Origin: Miscanthus floridulus
Taxonomy: Eukaryota > Streptophyta > Magnoliopsida > Poales > Poaceae
NCBI RefSeq assembly: GCF_019320115.1
Contig: NC_089591.1
Span: 58,889,702 to 58,953,701, forward strand
DNA length: 64,000 bases
Direction of reading: 5' to 3'
Below the pieces are notes generated by a model. That model saw nothing but the letters and a program-made list of their open reading frames with translations. It did no database searches and was not told the origin of the DNA. Shown one piece after another: positions 12,601 to 23,378 of this stretch. Position numbers and translations under genes: made by a program. Numbering within the stretch: the stretch's first letter is position 1; each line of letters begins with the position of its first letter.

Positions 12601-15600
12601 GGTCCATCGTAGTTTTGTTTTTGTTTTCCATCTTCATATTGAAAGGGTTTGACTTGCTTAGCTTGCTATTTGTTTTATCATAGTGCCCCTTGTTTCCGTT
12701 AATAATTTTCCCATTTAATTGTAGAACTTGTTTCTGTACGGATATGGAGCAATATTCAACTTCCTTGGCATTCTCGGGACTGCCTTATTCCAAGGTGTGC
12801 GCCTTCATTTGAAGTTCAGTTTTACATTGATAGATGATGGCAGCTGCATTTCTAGTGCACTCGGCCACTAGCTGTATTTATCTGTCCACCACACTCTAGA
12901 TGGCAGTGAGAAAAATAATTTTGTATGGTGGTGTTAACAAGTTGTACCAACAAAAAAGATATGCATAATGAACTGCATAGCTCATAAAAGCTTACTGATT
13001 TTGTGTAGAACATTATTAGAATTTAAAGTATTTACTAATGCTTAGTAGGGGGGCCGGGGTGGGATGTGAATGTCCCTTTTCCTGAGGCAAACACGATAGG
13101 TATGTTGTTTGCCTTATGTTTATGATGATTACATTGTCCTGTCTTTTTGCAGGGCCAGAAAGTTTTAATATTCTTCGAGTACATTCAAGGGCCACAATGT
13201 TTCTCATATGTAACAATGCTGCACAAGCCATTCTATCTTCGTTATTCTTTAAGTATGCAGGTAATGGTTTTTGACATCTGCTCTTTATTATTATTGCAGT
13301 TATCACATCTATTGTCTAACTGAAATACACTGCAGCCACAATTTTAAAGAAGTATTCGTCAACTGTTGCCACAATATTTACTGTCGTAGCTTCTGCTGCA
13401 TTCTTGGGGCATACCTTGACCATTAATTTTCTCCTGGGCATATCAGTGGTGTTTATTTCAATGCACCAGGTAAACTGACCTTTTTTTATTACTTTTTTTT
13501 GTTGAACAACCATTGTTGTATTTCATGTATCTTTCTGTCATTTCTCCTTAGTTCTTTTCTCCACTTGCTAAAGTCAAAGATGACAAACCAGCTGACTTAA
13601 TAGAGTTGGAAGATACCCAAAATCACCGGTAAGTTTTTATCTCGCTTCAAATGGTATTAACAAATTACTCCAATACTTGATTTAGGTTTCACTTGGCATT
13701 GCCCTTTGAAGAAGTGCTGTTTTGCACTGTGTCCATGATCTCCGTCTAGACTTTTATAGCTTTGGCATGTGCTTTGGGATGCCTGTTAATGTTGTTGTAG
13801 AAATAGCAAGCTGTTTATTAAGTTTCTTTTGACATGTGGCCTCATGTGGTGCATATTTTCCACAGGTCATCTGAATCTTCTTTTGTAAATATGACCGCTG
13901 GTGCCGCTGATGATGTGAGTATCTCAGTTTCCATTTTAGAATAGATGTGTCATTTTAGAGGCTACATCTAATTTAGCTTTCATTTCAGGCGAGCCATCGG
14001 ATTGGAACTGATGAGAGGAAAACGCTCTTGCCTACATGAACTAGTTTCTTGAGGTATACATAGATTCTTGTAGCCATATTTCTACTGTGTTGCCCAGTTA
14101 ACAGTTTGACATGGTAAATAGCTATATGCACGTAGTTTGCCAATTCAGTAAGGTGTATGATTATAGATATTTTACACAAGCTAAATCGTGATTTTTTGGT
14201 GGATATTTGACTGTGACAGTTCATTTTCTATACCACTTTAAGAAAACAGATTGTTGCAAATTGATGGTAGAGGCCCCAAATGCTGATCCATAGGCTCACA
14301 TTGTTTTGGATATATGCTTGAAGATGAAAATAATCTGGTTAGCTGTACCTATTAGCTCGACATAGGTTGGCAGCTGTGGGCTAAAATATAAGATTTTGAT
14401 TTCCACATGCGTTCTATATTTCTATGAGCAATGTACTAAGCGAGACAAGTTTCCTGGAATATTTCTCTCTCTCACAAGCAAATGAACACCGGTTCTTTCT
14501 GTTCTGCAGGTAGGATAGGAAGACAGCTTTTTTGCCGTGTGAGCAGTAGATTTCATGTAGCATTGTGAGTTGAATAAACTATTGTACACCGTAAAGCCAA
14601 AAGAAAGAAAGAAGTACCAACATGTTCTCCATTTTTTCCTTTCATTTTTGGGATGAGGCCGGTGGCCGGCCATTAGTGGTCGTGGGAGTGACAGAGCAGC
14701 ATACATTTTGATAGGCATATAATTCAATAGGGATTTTGCGGATACGCTACTTGTAACAGAAAATTTCCCTGGAAGCTGTATATGAACAACGTCGATGTGA
14801 TAACCTTTTTGTATGGAACCTTTTCTTTATACTATTGATTAATTGTTTTACTATTGTTACTACATTGTTACTACCGTGTTCAGTGTTTGACTTTTGCGTA
14901 ACCACGAAGTCTGTTTGGACATACTGTTGAAATGGGACCATCCATGTAAGCTGAATCTCGATTTTCACGGGAATTCTACCTGCGCTGGGGACGCGAAGCC
15001 CCTGCGGTAGAGCAAGTCGCTCATGACGCTGTTGCAGTGATAGACTGCTAACGTAACCATTTTTTAGTTGGGCTTATGGGCTTAGAGTCTGTTCCGTGAT
15101 AGACTGCTAACGTAACCAGGAACCCTCTGGTTCTACCACCCGACCATTCCAGCGATTTTTGTCCAGTCTTGGCTGTTTACGCAGTTTCTTTATGATTTTT
15201 AGTGGTGGAAATCGTCTGGCCTTCTCCTTAACAGTAGCCATCGCAAATTACAAATGGCATGATGGAAGGACAGAGCACACGCAGGCGCTTCTCCTTTCCA
15301 CTTTTTACAGCGTCTCGCTGAAGAGGTTAAGGCATTTGCCACTTGGTTGTACTCTCTCTCTACTTGAAACACTTCAAATCTCCTACAACAAGCACATCAC
15401 CCGCAGCGAAGCGCGGGCAGCAGTGGTTGGGGTTGGTGGACACATTTAGTGCCTCTCCTCTTTACCATCAGATAAAAATGATTCACCGACCATGCAGGAC
15501 CATTTGTACTTACACATGCATCCATGCATGTGCACGTTGCTCCTGAGATGGTCGGTGGTTGGGGTTGGTCGCCATTACTACAGCTATCATAATTGCATCT

Positions 15601-18600
15601 GCATCCATACTTGCAGAGGCTCTCGTTCCTTATGGCTTTGTGCTTTGCGTCGCTTGCGGTTACGCCTATCATGACCCAAGTCTCCCCGCACTCTTTTTTG
15701 GGCTCTTGTCGGAACCTTGGCTTACAGCCATATTAGTCCTTAATGGTCTCGGACATCGCTCACATCGAACGCATAGGACGTGCATTAATGCATAGCCTGT
15801 TCGTGCATTATTGTGCCTTATTGTTGGCAGATACAGCATCCATAGGTGTCACGCGTGTCGTAGTGTGCATGGCCTACCCGTGCTTGTTACACAGTTAGGT
15901 CTGCACTGTGGCTTTGTTCTCCGTGTTCGCTCGTGAGTCACTTCGGTAGTGACCCACGTCTCCTCGTACCCCTTTTCTTCGCTCTTGTCGGACCCTTGCC
16001 CTGTAGTCGTACTACTCAATAATGGCACCGCACGTCACTCGCCTCGAATGCGCAGAATTTGGTCGATTAGTTCGTAGTGATCCCACGCAAGAACCCTGCT
16101 GAACCGCGCTAGGACCACAGACCGCTCCGCCTTTATAAGCAGAGCCTGACTTAGCCATTGGCACTCTTTTTTGGGCTCTTGTCGCAACCTTGGCTTACAA
16201 CCGTATTAGTCATTAATGGCCTCAGACATTGCTCACCTCGAACGCATAGGACGTGCATTCATGCATAGCCTGTTTGTGCATTATTATGCCGTATTGCTGG
16301 TAGATACGCCATTCATAGGTGTCACGCGTGTCGCAGTGTGCATGGCCTACTCGTGCTTGTTACAGAGTTAGGTCTGCACTATGGCTTTGTGCTCCGCGTT
16401 CTCCCATGAGTCACGTCAATATTGACCCACGTCTCCTCGTATCCCTTTTCTGCGCTCTTGTCGGACCCTTGCCCTGTAGTCGTACTACTCAGTAATGGCA
16501 CCGCACGTCACTCGCCTCGAACGCGCGGAATTTGGTCGATTTGTTCGTAGTGAGCCCACGCAAGAACCCTAGTGAACCGCGCTAGGACCACAGACCGCTC
16601 CGCCTTTATAAGCAGAGCCTGGCTTAGTCATTGGTACCACCACTCGTCGCACTTTACCTCGCATAGGTTTTCCCTTTGAGCAAGCTTTGTGCTTAGGCCT
16701 TCTTTGTAGCCACCACCAGAAATGATAGGAGCCTGGGTTAGCACTTACTGCCTGAACGTTGAGGGTTTTTCTAGAATCCTGCATGCCACCCTACAAAAGC
16801 TCAGAGTCAAAGATCATCCTGAGTATGAGGGCCGTGAGTATCAGAAGTATGGCACTGATCGGTGTGAGGTTACCGTCTACATTGGGAAGAGTAAAGAGTT
16901 CCCCGACATCACCGAAGCTTGGAGTGTGACCGCAACCGGGTTTACCTTCACTGACACCTACCAGGTTGTGACCCGCAAAGCCTTGCGGTACCTTTGCCAG
17001 CTCTATGAAGAGCCGATTGCCCGTACCCCCATGAAGTTCTTTCCACCCTTGGATAGGAATCGACGGCCATGGATGGCTCGCATGGAGGCTTTGCAAGGGC
17101 GGGATGTGCAAGAAGATAGTCCTACCATGGTGCACTTGACCACGTACTTGCTTGCTCTGGATGAGCAGCATGATCGGCAAGCCTTGGAGTTGAGGGTGTG
17201 CCTCCAGCGCGCCGAAGAAGCCGAGATCTTCATTCGGATGCTCCAGGTGCAGCTCGTCGAAGCGCATGCCAGTGCTGCAGCTGCTGAGAGCCGAGAGACT
17301 GTCATGTCAGAAGCTCTGAAGGAGGCCGAAGATTGGCATGTTCATCAGCTGGGTGAGGCCTATCTGTTCACTAGGGCCAACCGGAGGACGCTGGTTGATG
17401 AAAGGTAGGATGCCCCGATCTTGGAGGGGGTCCCTATCCACCCGCCTGAAAGAAGGAGAACCGGTGATGTAGAACCGCCAGCACCTCCACCTTCGGAAGT
17501 GTTAGAAGCAGAACCCTTGGTTCCTCTCACTCAGCCATTGGCACGAGAAGACACAGATCCATAGCTAGGGCGGTAGAAGAATCCGCCGAGCAAAGGCATA
17601 AAGATGCGTGGTTCCAAGGTAGATTAGTTGCCTTGGAATGCTGTACCCGTAGTAGTGGTGTTTTTCGTCGCTGTCCTCTTGTATTGTACTCTTGTCGTTA
17701 TTGTCATCCGTAATTATTGGATGCGTGTTGTAGTTTCGCCTAAGGAGAGCGGATCCTAATCCACTGTGTTGTAGTTTTCCCTATTTTCACCTATAATGTA
17801 ATCCTATCCAATGTTGTACTTTAAATCTAAGTGTGTTAGTTGCTTGAGCCCAACTCCATCAAATACTTCTTTCCACTAACATGTCATTTATTTGCTGGCC
17901 TAGAATAGGCACCATGTAATGACAACCAACCTCTATGTTCGTTTACAATATTGAGACCAACCTTCCGTACCAACACGATGTCAAAACATATTAGACATAT
18001 AAGCTATATTTCTTAAAATTTATATACCAAGCACATCACCCGCAGCGAAGCGCGGGCAGCAATGGCTAGTATATGTGATAGCATGTCTCCACTTTCTCAC
18101 TCATTAAGTACCTCGCGTCTCTATTATCGATCGACAGACAGGACGGGCTTTTTTTTTTGAAACACAAAGATACCTACCGCGCGTCTCTGTTACTGACATG
18201 CATGCATCTCTCTGTTATTGACAGGCATTACATGGTCATGATTAATTAAGAAACAAAGGCGGCTGATAATAATATATGCTAATACCCCATATAGTAAGTA
18301 GCAACTGCCCGTAAACAACGCTACAGTAACAAAGATAGGCATGCAAATACAGGGCAGGGCATACCTGAGGGAGTTGAGCTCTCCGAAGTCGCAGGAGGCA
18401 GTACCGGAGATGCTGGCGAGCGGGACGTGGAAGGCCTCGGACCACGAGAGGTGGCGGAGCGACGTCGCCGTGGGGGCGCCCCAGCGGTAGGAGCCGTTGA
18501 GCAGCCCGGCCTTGGCCTTGGTTTCGAACGGCAGCCGGAACAGCCGCGCCTGCTCCGCCCGCAGCCGCTCCAGGAGCGCCCGGCTCACGCCGTGCCCGGT

Positions 18601-18855
18601 CACCTGGAAGAAGCCCCACTCCGAGGCCGCCCGAGCCATGGCGTCCGCGCACGCCCGCCGCGCCTCCCTCTCCCTCGCGCTGCCGCCGCCGCTCGTCAGC
18701 AGGCACGTGAGGTCGATCAACGGCAGCTCGCGCTCCTGCACGCCGCAGCCCTCGGTCGTCGGCGGCGGTGCAATGCCGCCGCCGCGGCGGAGCAGGTCGA
18801 GGTAACTGTCCGCCAGAGGCGGCTCGGCGGCGCTCTCCGCGGCCAAGGCCGGCAT
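6632..18855 (-). CDS. GA2ox6: Gibberellin 2-oxidase (C20-type, GA2ox6-like), three exons
   Basis: 2-oxoglutarate/Fe(II) dioxygenase that inactivates gibberellins by 2-beta-hydroxylation in the cytosol. Exons on the minus strand: 18855-18365, 7311-6966 and 6877-6632, all with GT/AG borders and matching phases, giving about 360 residues, the usual length. The start chosen is the MPALAAES methionine, with A at -3; an in-frame ATG lies nine codons upstream at 18882. Exon 1 carries [11 protein letters not shown] and [10 protein letters not shown], the signature block of the C20 class. The iron ligands are H235 and D237 (VPHTDSDF) and H291 (VEHKVV); the 2OG-binding R301-x-S303 (ERFSAAYF) is present. 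The end [23 protein letters not shown] matches rice GA2ox6 closely as I remember it. Intron 1 is about 11,053 bp owing to a Helitron; intron 2 is 88 bp. No coding lesion is seen, so the gene may work if the long intron is spliced. Confidence 0.9.
7432..7757. mobile_element. MITE of about 326 bp in GA2ox intron 1
   Basis: Ends GGGCTTGTTTA (left) and, on the minus strand, GCACTTGTTTAGTTCC (right). It contains 'ccgcgagacgaatttatta' and 'atcatggactaattaggc', the core words of a very common grass MITE. It is the inverted relative of 934-1235. Confidence 0.65.
7758..10382. other. Intron sequence and unresolved left part of the Helitron
   Basis: The left part (to about 8390) shows no gene. From about 8560 to 9760 the DNA is GC-rich with CT microsatellites (8640-8720, 9020-9140) and looks like captured promoter, 5' UTR or first-exon sequence. 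Short coding-like pieces occur, for example [16 protein letters not shown] near 9489 and [10 protein letters not shown] near 9709 just before a GTGAG donor-like site. I cannot assign them to a family. The Helitron 5' end (TC after an A) lies in here or slightly left, but I could not fix it. Confidence 0.45.
10383..10583 (+). pseudogene. Captured callose synthase (glucan synthase-like) two-exon fragment
   Basis: Exon 10383-10464 (acceptor tgcag, donor gtatgc) encodes [19 protein letters not shown] then KWHKFFPH. Exon 10534-10583 encodes [17 protein letters not shown]. Joined with matching phase these are the plant callose synthase (GSL/CalS, GT48) segment just before the membrane-spanning VYFMDTQIWY stretch. 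Only about 44 of some 1,900 residues are present. A K replaces the usual E in the WHEFFPH motif. The fragment ends in phase 0 within an intron that fuses to the transporter fragment. Confidence 0.85.
10697..14040 (+). pseudogene. Captured nucleotide-sugar (CMP-sialic acid) transporter-like gene, 5'-truncated with one stop
   Basis: Thirteen exons with good GT/AG borders: 10697-10813, 11314-11370, 11493-11570, 11677-11721, 11820-11879, 12216-12338, 12472-12549, 12725-12795, 13153-13260, 13336-13469, 13552-13628, 13866-13914, 13989-14040. The product matches plant CMP-sialic acid transporter-like proteins (UTr6/CSTLP3-4 group), Golgi multi-pass carriers: [59 protein letters not shown] and a C-terminal ERKTLLPT. 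The first exon(s), with the N-terminal cytosolic part and first membrane helix, are missing, replaced by callose synthase exons. A TGA at 12264-12266 (after ISVNQL) stops the frame in exon 6, most simply a CGA-to-TGA change. All other exons stay open, so the capture or its decay is recent. Confidence 0.88.
14041..15388. other. Helitron interior: transporter 3' flank
   Basis: Contains the transporter 3' UTR and downstream DNA. A perfect 23-bp direct repeat (gtgatagactgctaacgtaa + cca) occurs at 15037-15059 and 15096-15118 with 36 bp between; it could mark an old insertion or slippage. No other gene recognised. Confidence 0.5.
15389..15426 (+). repeat. Internal, defective Helitron 3' end
   Basis: 38 bp differing by one base from 18028-18065, including the hairpin CCCGC-AGCGAAGC-GCGGG at 15400-15417. 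Where the outer copy has CTAG, this copy has TTGG (15427-15430), so the essential CTRR terminator is lost. Confidence 0.8.
15689..16634 (+). repeat. Tandem duplication of a 473-bp unit
   Basis: Unit 1 is 15689-16161 and unit 2 is 16162-16634, both starting cactcttttttgggctcttg and ending near 'agcagagcctg.cttag.cattgg'. Each contains a TATA-like CCTTTATAAGCAG (about 16130-16142 and 16602-16614). The copies differ by scattered substitutions. The second lies directly upstream of the ORF at 16722, so a promoter appears to be duplicated. Confidence 0.85.
16604..16612 (+). promoter_or_regulatory. Putative TATA box for the 16722 ORF
   Basis: CTTTATAAG lies about 110 bp upstream of the first ATG of the coiled-coil ORF and at the end of the 473-bp repeat; the same motif is at 16131-16139 in the first repeat copy. 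Confidence 0.5.
16722..17564 (+). pseudogene. Coiled-coil hypothetical protein, TE-associated, one internal stop
   Basis: Open from ATG 16722 to a TAG at 17406-17408 (228 residues). The same frame continues for 51 more codons ([19 protein letters not shown], then a P/E-rich tail) to a TAG at 17562-17564. The internal TAG could be a single transition from CAG. The N-terminal part ([50 protein letters not shown]) resembles hypothetical proteins I recall from repeats in rice, maize and sorghum. Residues about 140-215 are rich in A/E/L/R and probably form a coiled coil. No catalytic motif seen; function unknown. It sits downstream of the duplicated promoter and inside the Helitron. Confidence 0.55.
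18028..18069 (+). other. Helitron 3' terminus (hairpin + CTAG)
   Basis: Hairpin CCCGC/GCGGG with an 8-nt loop, 9 nt spacer, then CTAG and a flanking T (18070). This is the boundary of the insertion with GA2ox intron 1, 295 bp from the exon 1 donor site. Confidence 0.85.
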
Positions 18856-21800
18856 GGTCGGAGTGGCAGCTACGTAGCGCATGTAAGATATGTGTGATCA
18901 GTAGCGCTACACTCTCTAGCTAGCTACACGTATGGCGCACACGCACGTCGTAGTAGCTTGGTGCACAACACTTGCTAGTTGCTAGGAGCACTGGCTCATA
19001 TCAAAACGCGCGTCCACCGCGTCTATATATAGAGCAGAGCAGGGGGCCAGCATCGCGTGGCAGCTGCTACCGGTTGCACTGCCCAATGGGGGTGAAGAGG
19101 CGCCGTGGACAAGCACCGGATCTCACCTTTTTTTTTCTTGTGCATGCACCGTACTACCTTCACACTGACGGTGAATGCTGGCTGGCTGGGTGGCCCGTGA
19201 CCGTGTTCGACGGTGAGCCGCGCACGATTCGTGGGGCGTCGCACGCACGGCCAGGGATCGACACTTGGGGGCCGGCCGGAGGACGCAATAAGTTATGGGG
19301 GCCGTGTCGTCTTTAATTTGACCGGCTGGGCCGGGCCACCGTACCGGAGGATTCATTGAAACCGAAAAGTGCAAGGGGGCGATTCAACGGAGTCGTCGGA
19401 TCCGGGGATTAAAGTTGGATATTTATGTACTAATTACAAAGACTAAATATAAATTTAATTATGTTGTAATTAGTTTTATAATTAATCTAGTTTGATACTA
19501 TATTCGAAGTGATAGGGACTAAATTTTAATAGATAAACAAGTCTGACTTTAGTACGTCCTTACTTATTAGTACTACAAGTGGAGTACTATGGTACTACTG
19601 CTGGTACCCCTGGTCAATGTGAAAGTTTTCTTTTCTACGTAGTACGTACAGTCTTACATAAGGAGGAAGGAACGCAAAGAATCGGTCCTGGTTGGCTGGT
19701 TTGTATCATTGCTAGTTCGTTTACGTGAAAGAAAAATACTCCTGTCTGATTTATTAGAACAGTGTCTATGTGGGGGCTGGCCAGCACAGCCAGCCAGCCA
19801 GAGCCGAACACGGTGTTGCTTCCTGCTGTTCAGTTCGGTAGTTTGGTGTAGGGCGGCTGCCGGGTGGGGGCCATGCGACAGGCCGACAGGGGGTTGGTCT
19901 GCGGCTTGAGATCTGGTATCTCTTCAACCACACTAGAAGGCCGCATGCAGCCCACTACTTCCCCTCACTATTCGGTCTATAATATTCGGTTTGGTCATTC
20001 TCGGATAAGTATCGACGACCAGCTACAGCGCATTGACTACACGAAAAATCTAGATCATTAGATGTGTGTCTAAAAGTATTCTTTATGTAAAACTTGAGAT
20101 GCTGCATCACCTGCTATGCTTGCAGCAAAACCTTTCATGCATGGAACGAGCTAGGGGTGCATGGTAGGTGCCGGCTTGCTTCTACTTTATTTGGTCTTGA
20201 TAAACTACTTTCCCCCCTATGATCCTTGCATTTTGACGATAACATACCTGCACGTAGAACCATTTGGGCACAGCAACTTAATTAAATGCACCATCCATCC
20301 TGAAAATATAGAAGATTCTAACTTCATTCTAAGTTAAACTATTTTAAATTCAACTTTTTTTTTATAGAAAAGGATAACAATATTTATAGTATCAAATGAT
20401 CATAAATCAGACATGTTGTGAAATGAACTTACCTCGTTAATGTGGTAGATATTATTAATACTCTTCTCCATAAATTTAATCAAACTTAGATAACTTAAGA
20501 TAAACTCGAAATTTCATCTAGACGCACTAGTACTAGAGACCTAACAATTAAGATCGCGTGGTTAGAAATCTAATAAATATGTTCAATGATTTGGTTGTAG
20601 CGTTGTGCTTGAATTTTACTTAAATTGTTGTAATGAAAAATATAGAAATCTCTAGTGATTCATTCGTTTATAGATCTTTTTTTTTGCGAGATTTATATAA
20701 ACTATAACGACTTACATTTAGGACTAAATGGAGTATAAGGGGATTGTCAATCATGGCCGGCCAAGGTCCTAGTCGGAGTAGGTCCCGATCTTACTTTCCA
20801 CCGCCTCTAGAGTTTGCAGCGCGGCGGCGGCAGTGGTGGTAAACAAACCACGAAGCTCCGGTTCTTGGTTCCTTCGGTTCTTGGCCCCCAGTCGGCCTCA
20901 CCGCCTGAGACTGTAGTCAAAGAGATCGCCGATGTTGACGATGAGCACTTTCAGCATTAGTGCTTAATGCCATGATTACTCTTTTCTTTAGAGTCAAAGA
21001 GAATGTACCGAAAGATTATTGATGGAATGAAGGGATTTGGCGAGTTCTAGCTTCCCACACTAGAACTCTGAATATACTCGTATCAGGCGCGCGCAATGAC
21101 ACTGCAGTGCGCTTCAATCAGGTCTTGTCCTGACCCCTGAGAGTGCCTACTACCAGTATTTGTGAGCGTGCGCATCTGATTCGTTGCATGCATGTGGCCA
21201 TGTGGCTTCGGTGCTGGCGCTGCGATCATATGCAGGACGTGAACAGACAGTGCCTCGGCTTTCGTCCTGGCTCCTAGCACGACGCATATGGATGGCTCAT
21301 CCAATTTTGCAGCCATGGATGCTGAGGCTGATGAGGGACAAAGATCGACCAGAAGCCTCAGTGCGCATGGAAGCAGCATTTGGCGGCAAAAGCAGCGACG
21401 TGACTGTGCGATCCTGCTGAATCCTGAAAGGAAAAACAATGAGCCGACAGTAGTGGGGTGAGTCATTTGTCGGCAGGAGAAGTTAAACCCGTTGAACAGT
21501 TTCCGTGAGTCGTTTGACTGTTGTTAGTTGTTACTGAAATGAAACGAAGTTTGGCGTCAGCCACTGATGATTCCTGCTCTTCTGGCACAGTGCCGAAAGA
21601 ATGAACGTACGGAGTAGTAGTAAAAAGTAGTACGCAAAGGGCACCTGCGGACTTCTTTTGTCATGAGCGCTGAAAAGTCGTCTAGCGCGTCAATCAGTCA
21701 AAATCATCTCGATTTGCTTTAATCCATCCATCAGAGGTGTGAGTGTGATTTGCCATTTTGCCAAGGCCGCCGCCGGAGGGAAGATTTTCTCAGGGCCACA

Positions 21801-21965
21801 AAGCAGCAAAGATTTGTCTCGCACGTTCGCGAACGTACCTTTTTCCTGCTTTTTTTTTTTGAAACAAATACCTTTTTCCTGCTGCTGTGACTTCTTTTAC
21901 TATACCGTACTGGACGCCTATTACGTACTCGTAGTAGTACGAGGGATCAAGGTCTCAGCCTGTTG
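18856..21965. other. GA2ox upstream region, no other gene
   Basis: Promoter and upstream intergenic DNA. A MITE-like AT-rich stretch lies at about 19410-19545. A 24-bp word identical to GA2ox exon 2 (the VNIGDL codons) occurs at 20923-20946 on the same strand as GA2ox; the flanks do not continue the homology well. Open frames here have no domains. Confidence 0.45.
19024..19031 (-). promoter_or_regulatory. Putative GA2ox TATA box
   Basis: TATATATA about 170 bp upstream of the GA2ox ATG at 18855, read on the minus strand (gctctatatatagacgc). Spacing suits a transcription start near 18990. Confidence 0.6.
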
Positions 21966-23378
21966 CACTACTACCGAAATTAACTCTAGGGACAGCTCTA
22001 GAGCTTCTGTAGGAGCGATTACGCGAGCCGTTCTTCTCAGGGTGTTTCTACAGAGCGTGTCTCTGTAGGGGCGGTTTCCTGACCGCCCCTACAGTGCCCT
22101 CTGTAGGGGTGGCTGGTAATATCAGCCGCCCCTACAGTGGACTTCTGTAAGGGCGGCTGTATCACCAGCCGCCCCTGCTGTGTGTATTTGTAAGAACGGT
22201 TCAATCAAGAACCGTCCCTACAGTGGATTTTTCAGAAAAAAAAATAATTCAAATTCAAATCTGACCATATATATAATCACATCCAGATCGGCAGTCAGCC
22301 ACGGTTAAAAAACCACATGTCCAAATTCATTCACAGTTTCTTAATCACAAAAAAACCCAAAAAAATCCATTTCATCTTGAATCAGCAAGGAGGTATGAAT
22401 AAGATTGATATACATACACTAAGGCTGACTAAATACAGTAGAACTAAGGTTAATCAAGATATGGAGGGCATTGTTCCCCGCTGATGAGTTCTTCAATCTC
22501 TTGTGACTGCTGCTTTCCTGATATTTCTTGATTTTTCAATCTTTCTTGTGACTGCACAATCTGCAAATAATTAAGAATACACAATTAGATATTGGTGTAT
22601 GGTCACTATACAATTAGCACAAAGACAAAACTGTAATGCTGCAAGTCTTCAGGATTCTTACTAACCAATATACAATTGGACACAATGTTGTTGTTTTTAA
22701 AAAAAAATCTGACAAGTGGAAAATTTGCAAAGGTAAGTGATAATACATGTAGAATTTGTCAGACCATGATGCATCCTAATATAGAGCAAGAGGGAAGTTA
22801 ACAGGCTCAGAACTATATATGAATCCTGCTGCACAGATATTGTATCAAATTTGACAAAAGGAGCTATGTGATGCATGAAGTAATTAAGGATCCCAATGGC
22901 CAACACTTAACTGCCTTGTTTCTGAATCATTCTGAAATTCCTACAGCCCGTTGCTTCAAACTGCAAGCTATGCACAGAGGGTAAACAACACCACGAAAAG
23001 GGGACAAAAAAGAACGGAAAAGAGGAGCAGGACAAACCGCGTCCCAACTCCAAATCTGGACGTCATGGATGGGCCTCTCAAAGGGCTCAGAAAGATGCAA
23101 CAGATAGATGCATTTCTAGACGTTGCTGTGGCCAGATCGAGGCGTTGGAGTTGGGGCCGGATCCTGCGCCCTTGGCCGCTGCCCCTGCCGGATCGAGTCT
23201 CCTGGACACCGCCGTGGCCAGGTCGAAGCTCCTGGACACCGCCCTCGCCGACGGCTGGATCGAAGCTCCTGGACGTCACCCCCACCAGATCCTGCTCTCC
23301 TAGACACGTAATAATTTTTTTAACTGCATATCATAGCTAGGCATTTGAACAAACTAACAAACATTTGCAGCGAACTAC
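21966..23378. mobile_element. CACTA-type transposon, left part
   Basis: From about 22008 to 22226 there is an array of short inverted units built on TGTAGGGGCGG / CCGCCCCTACAG, the style of subterminal repeats of grass CACTA elements. A possible terminus CACTACTACCGAAATTA starts at 21966. The same word family recurs at 53242-53432, beyond the Sirevirus. I infer one CACTA element split by the retrotransposon; the interior (22260-23378) shows no transposase. The exact end is uncertain. Confidence 0.5.

Larger units (their letters stand above)
10383..18069 (+). mobile_element. Helitron inserted in GA2ox intron 1 (minimal extent, 5' end unresolved)
   Basis: The right boundary is a textbook Helitron 3' terminus: hairpin CCCGC-AGCGAAGC-GCGGG (18039-18056), then CTAG at 18066-18069 followed by T. 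The element carries fragments of unrelated genes with their introns still present and all in the same orientation (callose synthase, nucleotide-sugar transporter, an unknown coiled-coil ORF), which is the hallmark of gene-capturing Helitrons in grasses. It encodes no Rep/helicase, so it is non-autonomous. A second, internal copy of the 3' end lies at 15389-15426. The coordinates give only the part I can support; the true start is between about 7320 and 10383. Confidence 0.75.

Noticed and set aside
10697..14040. Calling the transporter an intact host gene nested in the GA2ox intron
   Set aside because: The first exon(s) are missing, a TGA interrupts exon 6, callose synthase exons are fused upstream and Helitron ends lie downstream.
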